Assembly (NCBI GenBank): GCA_965221555.1
Contig: OZ244895.1
Span: forward strand, 1,488,001-1,552,000
Source of the DNA: JAJEAD01 sp965221555
Lineage (GTDB): Bacteria; Pseudomonadota; Gammaproteobacteria; HK1
DNA length: 64,000 nucleotides
Direction of reading: 5' to 3'
Positions 43,724 to 51,657 of the stretch are shown piece after piece. Position numbers and translations under genes: made by a program. Positions within the stretch are counted from its first letter, which is position 1. Each line of letters starts with the position of its first letter. The notes beneath the pieces are model-generated. The model ran no database searches and was not told the origin of the DNA. It saw only the letters and a program-made list of their open reading frames with translations.

Positions 43724-46375
43724 ATGGAACCTACCGTCTGGAAGTTCATCACGCGACACAGTCTCCGTTCGCAACTCCTCCTGCTGTTGCTGACGGTCGT
43801 CTCGTTTCCCTTTCTCTACCTGTCGCTCGAGCTTCCCAAGATCATCATCAACGACGCGATCGACGGCACGGACTTTCCCCGTCACTTCTTCGGGGTCGAG
43901 CTCGAGCAGATCCCGTACCTGATGGTGCTGTGCGTCATCTTCCTGATCATGGTGCTGCTGAACGGTGGGCTCAAATTCGCGAACAACGTCTACCGGGGAA
44001 CGGTGGGGGAGCGCATGCTGCGCCGCCTGCGCTACCAGCTCTACCAGCACGTCCTGCGCTTCCCGCTCCCCCAGTTCCGGCGCATGTCTCAGGGCGAGAT
44101 CGTGTCCATGGTCACCGCGGAGACCGAGCCTCTCGGCGGCTACATCGGCGACTCCGTCGCGCTGCCCGCGTTCCAGGGCGGGACTCTGCTCACCCTGCTC
44201 ATTTTCATGTTCGTCCAGGATCCGGCGCTCGGGATGGCGGCAATCGCGCTCTATCCCGTACAGATCTACCTGATCCCGAAGCTGCAGAAGAGGGTCAATG
44301 CCCTCAAGGCGGAGCGTACCCGGCGGGTGCGCAAGCTCTCCGAACGCATCGGCGAGGTGGTGGGCGGCATCGAGGAGGCGCACACCCACGACACTTCGCA
44401 GTACGAGCTGGCCGAGTTCTCGTCACGGGTGGGGGAGATATTCCACATCCGCTACCGGATCTATCTCGGCAAGTTCTTCATCAAGTTCATCAACAACTTC
44501 ATCGCCCAGGTCACCCCCTTCTTCTTCTTCTCGATCGGGGGCTGGCTGGTGATCCGGGGCGATATCAGCTTCGGAGCGCTGGTGGCGGTGCTCGCCGCCT
44601 ACAAGGATCTCTCCAGCCCCTGGAAGGAGCTGCTCAACTTCTACCAGATCAAGGAGGACGCCCGCATCAAGTACGAGCTGCTCTACGACTCCTTCCAGCC
44701 TTCCGACCTGCTCGAGGAGTCTCTGCTCCTGGACGATCCGAAGGAGATGCCGGAGTTGCGCGGAGAGCTGGTCGCGACCGGGATCGATCTCCGCGAAGAG
44801 GACGAGGGAGACGGGACCTTCGCCGGCACCGTCAATTTCAAGGTGACCCTGCCCGAGAGCGTCGCGGTGCTCGGCGCAAACGGTAGCGGGCGGGACCGCC
44901 TGGGGCCGGTGCTCGCGGCGCTTCGCCGGCCCGCACGCGGATCCATCACGGTGGCCGGCATCGACCTGACGCGCAGCGCCGAAGCGATCACCGGCCGGCG
45001 CATCGGCTACGTCGGCCAGGAGGCGAGCTTCCGCGCCGGTACCGTGCGCGACAACCTGCTCTACAGCCTCAAGCACCGTCCCGCCCGCGCGCCGGACGCG
45101 GAAGCGTCCGCGGCCCGGGCGAAGGAGATCCGCGAGGCGCGCCTCTCCGGCAACTCCGAGCACGACCCGACCGCGGACTGGATCGACTACGCGGGCGCCG
45201 GGGTCGCGGACGCGCAGGCGCTGCAGGCGCGGGCGCTCGAGGTGCTCGCGATCGCCGACATGGAGGAGGACATCTTCGATCTGGGCCTGCGCGGCGCCAT
45301 CGATCCCGCGCAGGCCCCCGCTCTCGCTTCGCGCATCCTCGAGGCCCGCGCCGTGTTGCATGAGCGCCTGGACGGGTCCCAGGCCGGCTCCCTTGTCGAG
45401 CTCTTCGAGCGCGATGCCTACAACGACAACCTGAGTGTGGCCGAGAACCTGGTCTTCGGCACGCCCCGCGATCCCGCCTTCGCAATGGACACGCTGGCGG
45501 AGAACCCCTACGTGCGCCGGGTGCTCGAAGAGACCGGCCTTACGGAGCCCTTCCTCGCCATCGGCGCCTCCGTGGCCGAGCTGATGCTGGAGCTCTTCGC
45601 CGACGTGGAGCCCGGCAGCGAGATGTTCGAGCGCTTCAGCTTCATCAGCGCCGATGACCTGCCCCGCTTCCGGGCCTTGCTCGCCCGCAGCGCAGGCGGC
45701 GCCTACCAGCTGCTGGACGACGATGACCGGACCATGCTCCTGTCGCTTCCCTTCAAGCTGATCCCGGCCCGTCATCGTCTGGGACTGATCGACGATGCGT
45801 TGCGAAGGGATCTGCTGCGTGCCCGCCAGGTCTTCGCCGAAGGCTTCGGCGACGGCCCTCCGCCGGTCGATTTCTTCGACCGGGCCGCGTACAACCCGGC
45901 GGTCTCGGTTCAGGACAACATCCTCTTCGGGCGCCTCGTCTACGGCCGGGCGCGCAGTGCGGCCGCGGTGGGCGAGCTCATCCAGCAGGTCGTGGAGGAG
46001 CTCGACCTGCGCCAGGCGATCACCGGAGTCGGGCTCGACTACCAGGTCGGCATCGGCGGCGCGCGGCTCGGTCCCGCCCAGCGCCAGAAGCTGTCCATCG
46101 CCCGCGCGGTGATCAAGCGGCCCGATCTGCTGGTGCTCGACGATGCGACGGCCTCTCTCGACCCCGCGACCCGGAAGAGGGTGATGGACAACCTCTTCAT
46201 GGAGTTCGAGGGGCGCTCCTTGATCTGGTCGCTACACCATGCCAGCCTTGCCGAGCGCTTCGGGCATGTTCTGGTGATGGACGGCGGGCGCGTCGTGGAG
46301 CAGGGCAGCTTCGAGGACCTTGATCGGCCAGGCGGTCTCGTGCGACGGCTGGTCGAGTCGAGCGGCTCGGAGTAA
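43724..46375 (+). CDS. ABC transporter-like membrane protein with degenerate Walker A and large insertion
   Basis: 883 residues from ATG 43724, which has AAGGA eight bases upstream. The N-terminal ~300 residues form an ABC exporter membrane domain with several spans (LLLLLLTVVSFPFLYL; LMVLCVIFLIMVLLN; FFFFSIGGWLVI). The nucleotide-binding domain is odd: Walker A reads GANGSGRD near residue 384, lacking the catalytic Lys and the Ser/Thr. A Q-loop (IGYVGQEA) follows near 428, but the signature (LGPAQRQKLSIARA) comes only near 782, about 280 residues later than normal. Walker B LLVLDDATASLD and a switch His are intact. Substrate and direction are unknown. A cyclic-nucleotide-binding protein follows. 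Confidence 0.8.
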   Translation: MEPTVWKFITRHSLRSQLLLLLLTVVSFPFLYLSLELPKIIINDAIDGTDFPRHFFGVELEQIPYLMVLCVIFLIMVLLNGGLKFANNVYRGTVGERMLRRLRYQLYQHVLRFPLPQFRRMSQGEIVSMVTAETEPLGGYIGDSVALPAFQGGTLLTLLIFMFVQDPALGMAAIALYPVQIYLIPKLQKRVNALKAERTRRVRKLSERIGEVVGGIEEAHTHDTSQYELAEFSSRVGEIFHIRYRIYLGKFFIKFINNFIAQVTPFFFFSIGGWLVIRGDISFGALVAVLAAYKDLSSPWKELLNFYQIKEDARIKYELLYDSFQPSDLLEESLLLDDPKEMPELRGELVATGIDLREEDEGDGTFAGTVNFKVTLPESVAVLGANGSGRDRLGPVLAALRRPARGSITVAGIDLTRSAEAITGRRIGYVGQEASFRAGTVRDNLLYSLKHRPARAPDAEASAARAKEIREARLSGNSEHDPTADWIDYAGAGVADAQALQARALEVLAIADMEEDIFDLGLRGAIDPAQAPALASRILEARAVLHERLDGSQAGSLVELFERDAYNDNLSVAENLVFGTPRDPAFAMDTLAENPYVRRVLEETGLTEPFLAIGASVAELMLELFADVEPGSEMFERFSFISADDLPRFRALLARSAGGAYQLLDDDDRTMLLSLPFKLIPARHRLGLIDDALRRDLLRARQVFAEGFGDGPPPVDFFDRAAYNPAVSVQDNILFGRLVYGRARSAAAVGELIQQVVEELDLRQAITGVGLDYQVGIGGARLGPAQRQKLSIARAVIKRPDLLVLDDATASLDPATRKRVMDNLFMEFEGRSLIWSLHHASLAERFGHVLVMDGGRVVEQGSFEDLDRPGGLVRRLVESSGSE

Positions 46376-46417
46376 GCGAGGGCTTCGGATTCTCGTCGAG
46401 CGAGAGATGGCGCCGCG

Positions 46418-46894
46418 ATGGCGATGAACCTGAATCAAGAAGCGGAACACCTGCGCCGGGTGCCGATGTTCTCGAAGCTCGAGCCCTCGAAGCTCAAGCT
46501 GCTCGCCTTCACCAGCGAGTCTCTGACCTTCGAAGACGGAGAGGTCCTCTTCCATCGCGGCGATCCGGCCGACTGCGCCTACGTCATCATGGAGGGCGCG
46601 GTCGATGTGTTGTCGGATACCGATGACGGCGTGGTGGTGGCCACCACGCTGCGCGCCAACGAGCTCTTCGGCGAGTTGGGGGTGATCACCAAGGAGACCC
46701 GTTCGGCGACCCTGCGCGCCCACGGCGCCTTGCAGGCGCTTCGCATCAGCGAGGAGATATTCCTCAAGCTTCTCGCGGACAACGCCGACCTCGCGCTGGA
46801 CGTGATGCGCCAGCTCAGCCTCAAGCTTACCCGTACCCATCGGCAGTACGAGGACGCGCAGCGAGAGCTCGCTCGCTACCGGGCGGAGGGCTGA
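46418..46894 (+). CDS. Cyclic nucleotide-binding domain protein
   Basis: A 158-residue stand-alone cNMP-binding beta-roll (about residues 15-125): LFHRGDPADCAYVIMEGAVDV and the phosphate cassette region NELFGELGVITKETRSATLRA. There is no DNA-binding helix-turn-helix; the C-terminus is a helix (LSLKLTRTHRQYEDAQRELARY). It follows the ABC gene by 42 bases, so it may report cAMP/cGMP levels to that protein. The FGELG and R-S-A-T residues suggest a working ligand pocket. Confidence 0.85.
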   Translation: MAMNLNQEAEHLRRVPMFSKLEPSKLKLLAFTSESLTFEDGEVLFHRGDPADCAYVIMEGAVDVLSDTDDGVVVATTLRANELFGELGVITKETRSATLRAHGALQALRISEEIFLKLLADNADLALDVMRQLSLKLTRTHRQYEDAQRELARYRAEG

Positions 46895-46967
46895 CGCGAC
46901 CCGTCCCGCCCGACAGATTCGACGCGACCTTCGTGGCCTTTCCTCCGGAAGGGGCCTTCTTCTCAAC

Positions 46968-46973
46968 TATACT
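46968..46973 (+). promoter_or_regulatory. Candidate -10 box before HD-like gene
   Basis: TATACT in a locally AT-rich stretch (TCAACTATACTTCTCG), about 32 bases before GTG 47005. No good -35 box is seen. Confidence 0.35.
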
Positions 46974-47004
46974 TCTCGTCGCGTTTTTCGGAGGCGAAGC
47001 GGGC

Positions 47005-47640
47005 GTGGATCGGGATCGATTCGAGGCATTGCTGAATCGATGCCGTGTCGAGGGCACGGGTGCGCCGGATCCCGGCGAGGTCTTCGATGAGGTCTCCCGG
47101 CGCTACCACGAACCCCACCGCCGCTACCACTCGCCGCGGCATATCCGGCACTGCCTGGAGCAACTCGATCTCGTGGTCGACCGTCTCGACGATCGGGACG
47201 CGGTGGAGATGGCGCTGTGGTTTCACGATGTGGTCTGGGAGGCAAGGGCCGCGCCCGGCGCCAACGAGCGCGCGAGCGCGGAGCTCTTCGGGGAGCGGCT
47301 CGGCGGGGTGCTCGACAAGGCGTTCCGCGACACGGTGTACCGCCTCGTGATGGTCACGGTGTATCCCTCCGAGCCCGCGACCGCGGACGAGGGCTACATG
47401 GTCGATATCGATCTCTCGAGCTTCGGACTGCCCTGGAAAGAATTCCTGCGCGACAGTCAAGGGGTGCGAGATGAATTCCCGCACCTCACCGACGAGGAGT
47501 TCTTTCCCCGGCAGCAGCGCTTTCTCCGGATGCTGCTCGACCAGGAGCGCTTCTTCGTGACCGGCTTCTTCGCCGAACGCTACGAGAGGGTCGCGCGGGA
47601 CAACATCGAGCGCCTGCTTCGCGAGACGGGGGCTCGCTAA
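47005..47640 (+). CDS. HD-domain-like predicted metal-dependent phosphohydrolase
   Basis: 211 residues from GTG 47005, with GGAGG ten bases upstream; an in-frame ATG at 46933 would add 24 hydrophobic residues and precede the candidate -10 box. The histidine/aspartate pattern of the COG4339 HD-like family is clear: YHEPHRRYHSPRHIRHCLEQ near residue 35, ALWFHDVVW near 70, and VDIDLSSFGLPWKEF near 133. These proteins are predicted nucleotide or phosphodiester hydrolases with no settled substrate. It lies after the cyclic-nucleotide-binding gene, possibly under its own promoter. Confidence 0.8.
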   Translation: MDRDRFEALLNRCRVEGTGAPDPGEVFDEVSRRYHEPHRRYHSPRHIRHCLEQLDLVVDRLDDRDAVEMALWFHDVVWEARAAPGANERASAELFGERLGGVLDKAFRDTVYRLVMVTVYPSEPATADEGYMVDIDLSSFGLPWKEFLRDSQGVRDEFPHLTDEEFFPRQQRFLRMLLDQERFFVTGFFAERYERVARDNIERLLRETGAR

Positions 47641-47780
47641 GAAAATCGGTGAAACATCCGGGTCAAAACACGCCGAAGTCGTAGCCGACACTACATCGAA
47701 GCGTCGCGACGTGGTACGGCCCGCAATCGCGAGCATGTCGGCGTCCGTCAGTCGAGTAGTCGGTGAAACACCCAGGCCCG
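47641..47780 (+). repeat. Dispersed intergenic repeat copy after HD-like gene
   Basis: It begins directly after the stop codon: GAAAATCGGTGAAACATCCGG (47641-47661), then GAAGTCGTAGCCGACACTAC at 47675-47694, GTACGGCCCGC at 47714-47724 with GAGCATGTCGGCGTCCG, and a second GTCGGTGAAACACCC at about 47759. Two end modules thus flank the core. Confidence 0.65.
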
Positions 47781-47827
47781 GATGCGAAGTTACGCAAGCG
47801 GCCCTTGCGACGTACCGTGACCGCGAG

Positions 47828-49468
47828 TCAGGAGTCGTCCCCCGCGTCGGCTCTCGCTTCGAGCACTTCCCTGGCGACCTTGCGGGCCTCGTCGCGCGTC
47901 GCGACGATCCGGCCCTCCGGCACCCGGTCCAGGCTGTCTAGGCTGTGCAGGGTCGCGGCCACGTCGTCGCGGAGCCCCATGACGATGCACTCGGTATCCG
48001 CCCCGGCGGCGACATCCAGCAGCTGTCCGATCACCACCGCGGCGCTGTCGTCGACGTAGGCGGTGTCCGAGAAGTCGAAGATGACGACCTCGTGCTCGCG
48101 GATGTCGAGGCCGATCACGGTGACCAGCTTGTGCGACGAGGCGACGCTCAGGGTGCCCCTGAGGACCACCATGCCGACCCGCGCCGCGTGCGGGTCGGCG
48201 TCCGGCGGCGTCTCTTCCTCGGCGAAGAAGGTCGCGTCGAGCAGAGGCACCGAGATCACGCTGTCGAGCTCCAGCCTCTCCAGCCGCCGCGCGTGCACCA
48301 TTCCCGCCGCGATCAGTCCGATCGCGACCGCGGTGATGAGGTCGACGAACACCGTGAGGCCGAGCGTCGCCAGCATCACGAAGAGGTGCTCGCGCCGGAG
48401 GCGGCGAAGCCGGGCGAGCATGCGCCAGTCGATGATGTCCCAGCCGACCTTGATCAGCACCCCGGCGAGCGCGGCGAGGGGGATCGGCTCGACCAGCCGA
48501 CCCATGCCGAGCACCAGGGCGAGCATGAGCAGCGCATACAGGGCGCCCGAGACCGGCGTCGTGCCTCCGGACCGGATGTTGGTGACCGTGCCCATGGTCG
48601 CGCCGGCGCCGGGCATCGCGCCGATCAGCCCGGCGGCCATGTTGCCGATGCCCTGACCGATCAGCTCCCGGTTGGGGTTGTGGCGGTTGCCGGTCATCGA
48701 ATCGGCCACCAGGGAGGTCAGCAGGCTGTCCACCGAACCGAGCAGGGCAATGACGAGAGCCGGCTGCAGCGCCCGGAGCAGGAACTCGGCCGAGGGCAGC
48801 TCGAGGTGCAGGCTCGGCAGGCCGGTCGGGATCGCGCCGATGACCGGCGCGTCCGCGAACCACAGGATCCCCACCGCGGTTCCGACCGCCAGCGCCACGA
48901 GCGGACCGGGCGCGTAACGGGAGAACCTGCGCGGCCAGAGAAACGCGACCGCGAGCGTGACCACGCCGATGGTCAGAGCGCCGGTATGGGCGCTGCCCGC
49001 CGCCGCCGGAAGCGCGCGCGCTGCGCCCATCGCACCGCCGCTCGCGCCCGGCGCGCCGACCAGGGGGAGCGTCTGTATCAGCATGATGATGAAGCCGATT
49101 CCGGTCATGAAGCCGGAGATGACGACATGCGGTGTGTAGGCCACGAACCTGCCGATCTTCGACACGCCCAGAAGCACCTGCAGGAATCCGGCCAGGATGA
49201 CGACCGTCAACGCTTCGGCGAGAGTGTCCGCGTGGGTGGTGAGGATGACCGCCATGGCGACGGTCATCGGCGCGGTCGGCCCGGATATCTGCGAGCGCGT
49301 GCCGCCGAACACCGCCGCGAAGAAACCGACCGCGACCGCCCCGTAGAGCCCCGCCGCCGCGCCCATTCCCGAGGCGATGCCGAAGCCGAGGGAGGCCGGC
49401 AGCGCCACCACCATCGAAGTCAGGCCGCCGAAGATGTCTCCGTGCAGCGTTTCCAGGCGGTACTTCAT
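47828..49468 (-). CDS. SulP family anion transporter with STAS domain (copy 1)
   Basis: A 546-residue SLC26/SulP-type permease from ATG 49468. The start MKYRLETLHGDIFGG is followed by some ten hydrophobic segments, the family motif around AVFGGTRSQISGPTAPMTV, and a C-terminal STAS domain from about residue 415 (VVIFDFSDTAYVDDSAAVVIG). Substrate could be sulfate, bicarbonate or another anion; no carbonic anhydrase or sulfur gene is adjacent. The downstream half is nearly identical to the tandem neighbour at 49740-51380. Confidence 0.9.
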   Translation of the reverse strand: MKYRLETLHGDIFGGLTSMVVALPASLGFGIASGMGAAAGLYGAVAVGFFAAVFGGTRSQISGPTAPMTVAMAVILTTHADTLAEALTVVILAGFLQVLLGVSKIGRFVAYTPHVVISGFMTGIGFIIMLIQTLPLVGAPGASGGAMGAARALPAAAGSAHTGALTIGVVTLAVAFLWPRRFSRYAPGPLVALAVGTAVGILWFADAPVIGAIPTGLPSLHLELPSAEFLLRALQPALVIALLGSVDSLLTSLVADSMTGNRHNPNRELIGQGIGNMAAGLIGAMPGAGATMGTVTNIRSGGTTPVSGALYALLMLALVLGMGRLVEPIPLAALAGVLIKVGWDIIDWRMLARLRRLRREHLFVMLATLGLTVFVDLITAVAIGLIAAGMVHARRLERLELDSVISVPLLDATFFAEEETPPDADPHAARVGMVVLRGTLSVASSHKLVTVIGLDIREHEVVIFDFSDTAYVDDSAAVVIGQLLDVAAGADTECIVMGLRDDVAATLHSLDSLDRVPEGRIVATRDEARKVAREVLEARADAGDDS

Positions 49469-49739
49469 CCGGGGGCCCTCATTCCTTCTCTTCCGTGCCC
49501 TGGCGTACGCGACACGAACGTCATCCGCCGGCTCTGGCCCCGGGCCGCGGCCGGGCGCCGCGTCGCGGAGATCCGCATCGAGCATTGTCCATGGAGCAGT
49601 CCGGTTCCCGTCTCGGTCCGATCACCTTACTTTACCGGCTTGGGGCCGTGCCATGCGTGCGGCGCCGGCCGGGCAGGCGAGGACCTCAAGCCACCACCAT
49701 AGCCCCACTCCCGTGCGGCTACGCGGTACGAAGTACTGG

Positions 49740-51380
49740 TCATGAGCCGCTGCCCGCGCCGGCTCGCGCCTCGAGCACTTCCCCGGCGACCTTGCGGGCC
49801 TCGTCGCGCGTCGCGACGATCCGACCCTCCGGCACGCCGCGCAGGCTGTCGAGGCTGTGCAGGGTCGCGGCCACGTCGTCACGCAGACCCATGACGATGC
49901 ACTCGGTGTCCGCCCCGGCGGCGACCTCCAGCAGTTGCCCGATCACCACCGCGGCGCTGTCATCGACATAGGCGGTGTCCGAGAAGTCGAAGATGACGAC
50001 CTCGTGTTCGCGGATGTCGAGGCCGATCACGGTGACCAGCTTGTGCGACGAGGCGACGCTCAAGGTGCCCCTGAGGGCCACCATGCCGACCCGCGCCGCG
50101 TGGGGGTCGCCGTCCGGCTGCGTTTCTTCCTCGGCGAAGAAGGTCGCGTCGAGCAAGGGCACCGAGATCACGCTGTCGAGCTCCAGCCTCTCCAGCCTTC
50201 GGGCGTGCACCATCCCCGCCGCGATCAGTCCGATCGCGACCGCGGTGATCAGGTCGACGAACACCGTGAGGCCGAGCGTCGCCAGCATCACGAAGAGGTG
50301 CTCGCGCCGCAGGCGAAGAACCCGGGCGAGCATGCGCCGGTCGATGATGTCCCATCCGACCTTGATCAGCACCCCGGCGAGCGCGGCGAGGGGGATCGGC
50401 TCGACCAGCCGACCCATGCCGAGCACCAGGGCGAGCAGGAGCAGCGCGCACAGGGCGCTCGAAACCGGCGTCGACCCCCCGGATCGAATGTTGGCGACGG
50501 TGGTCATGGTGGTGCCGGCGCTCGGCATCGCGCCGATCAGTCCGGCGGCCACGTTGCCGATGCCCTGGCCGACAAGCTCCCGGTTCGGGTCGTGGCGGTT
50601 GCCGGTCATCGAATCGGCCACGAGGGCGGTCATCAGGCTGTCCACGGAAGCGAGCAGAGCAACGACGAGAGCCGGTTGCAGCGCCCGCAGCAGGAATTCG
50701 CCCGACGGGAGTTCGAAGTGAGGGGCGGGCAGGCCGGTCGGGATCGCGCCGATGACCGGTGCGTCCGCGTACCACAGGATCCCCACGGCGGTTCCGGCGG
50801 CCAGCGCCACAAGCGGACCGGGCGCGAAACGAGAGAACCTTGTTGGCCAGAGGAACCCGACCGCGAGCGTGACCACGCCGATGGTCAGGGCGCCGGTGTG
50901 GACGCCGCTCGCCGCCGCCGGAAGCGCACGCGCGGCGCCCACCGCACCGCCGGTCGCGCCGGTCGCGCCGAGCAAGGGCAGGGCCTGCATCAGGATGATG
51001 ATGAAGCCGATACCGGACTTGAAGCCGGAGATGACGACATGCGGTGTGTAGGCCACGAACCTGCCGATATTCGACACGCCGAGCAGCATCTGCAGCAGGC
51101 CCGCCAGGACAACGATCGTCAGCGCTTCGGCGAGGCTCTCCGCGTGGAGGGTGAGGACGACCGCCATGGCGACGGTGATCGCCGCGGTCGGCCCGGATAT
51201 CCGCGTGCGCGTGCCGCCGAACACCGCCGCGAAGAAACCGACCGCGGCCGCTCCGTAGAGCCCCGCCACCGCGCCCATTCCCGAGGCGATGCCGAAGCCC
51301 AGCGAGACCGGCAGCGCCACCACCATCGAGGTGACGCCACCGAAGATGTCGCCACGCAGTGTATCCAGGCCGTACTTCAT
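49740..51380 (-). CDS. SulP family anion transporter with STAS domain (copy 2)
   Basis: A 546-residue paralogue of the next gene, same length and layout: MKYGLDTLRGDIFGG, membrane domain, then STAS domain (VVIFDFSDTAYVDDSAA). The two differ at many positions in the first third but at only about four positions from residue ~360 to ~515, and the DNA there is also nearly identical. Both are on the minus strand with about 270 bases between them. This pattern fits tandem duplication followed by gene conversion of the 3' halves. Substrate unknown. Confidence 0.9.
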   Translation of the reverse strand: MKYGLDTLRGDIFGGVTSMVVALPVSLGFGIASGMGAVAGLYGAAAVGFFAAVFGGTRTRISGPTAAITVAMAVVLTLHAESLAEALTIVVLAGLLQMLLGVSNIGRFVAYTPHVVISGFKSGIGFIIILMQALPLLGATGATGGAVGAARALPAAASGVHTGALTIGVVTLAVGFLWPTRFSRFAPGPLVALAAGTAVGILWYADAPVIGAIPTGLPAPHFELPSGEFLLRALQPALVVALLASVDSLMTALVADSMTGNRHDPNRELVGQGIGNVAAGLIGAMPSAGTTMTTVANIRSGGSTPVSSALCALLLLALVLGMGRLVEPIPLAALAGVLIKVGWDIIDRRMLARVLRLRREHLFVMLATLGLTVFVDLITAVAIGLIAAGMVHARRLERLELDSVISVPLLDATFFAEEETQPDGDPHAARVGMVALRGTLSVASSHKLVTVIGLDIREHEVVIFDFSDTAYVDDSAAVVIGQLLEVAAGADTECIVMGLRDDVAATLHSLDSLRGVPEGRIVATRDEARKVAGEVLEARAGAGSGS

Positions 51381-51657
51381 CCCGGGATCATTCCCCTTGT
51401 CTCGTGCGCCCCGGCCTCCCTGACACGGGCGTCACCCGCGGTCCGCAAGCCCGGTCCACGGCTGGGCGGCGCACCATTCCCGCCTCACCCTTTGTCGACT
51501 CGAAGGGCAATTCCGCCGGTCCCGCCCGATGTCGCGTGAAAGTCTCTCTGCGGTGTCTGCATCGCTCCAGTACCTTATCGCCTTCGACCCTTCACCTTCC
51601 TCCTTCACGGCGCTCTACCGTTCGCAATGGCCCCCAATGGTCCCCATTGGACCCGGT

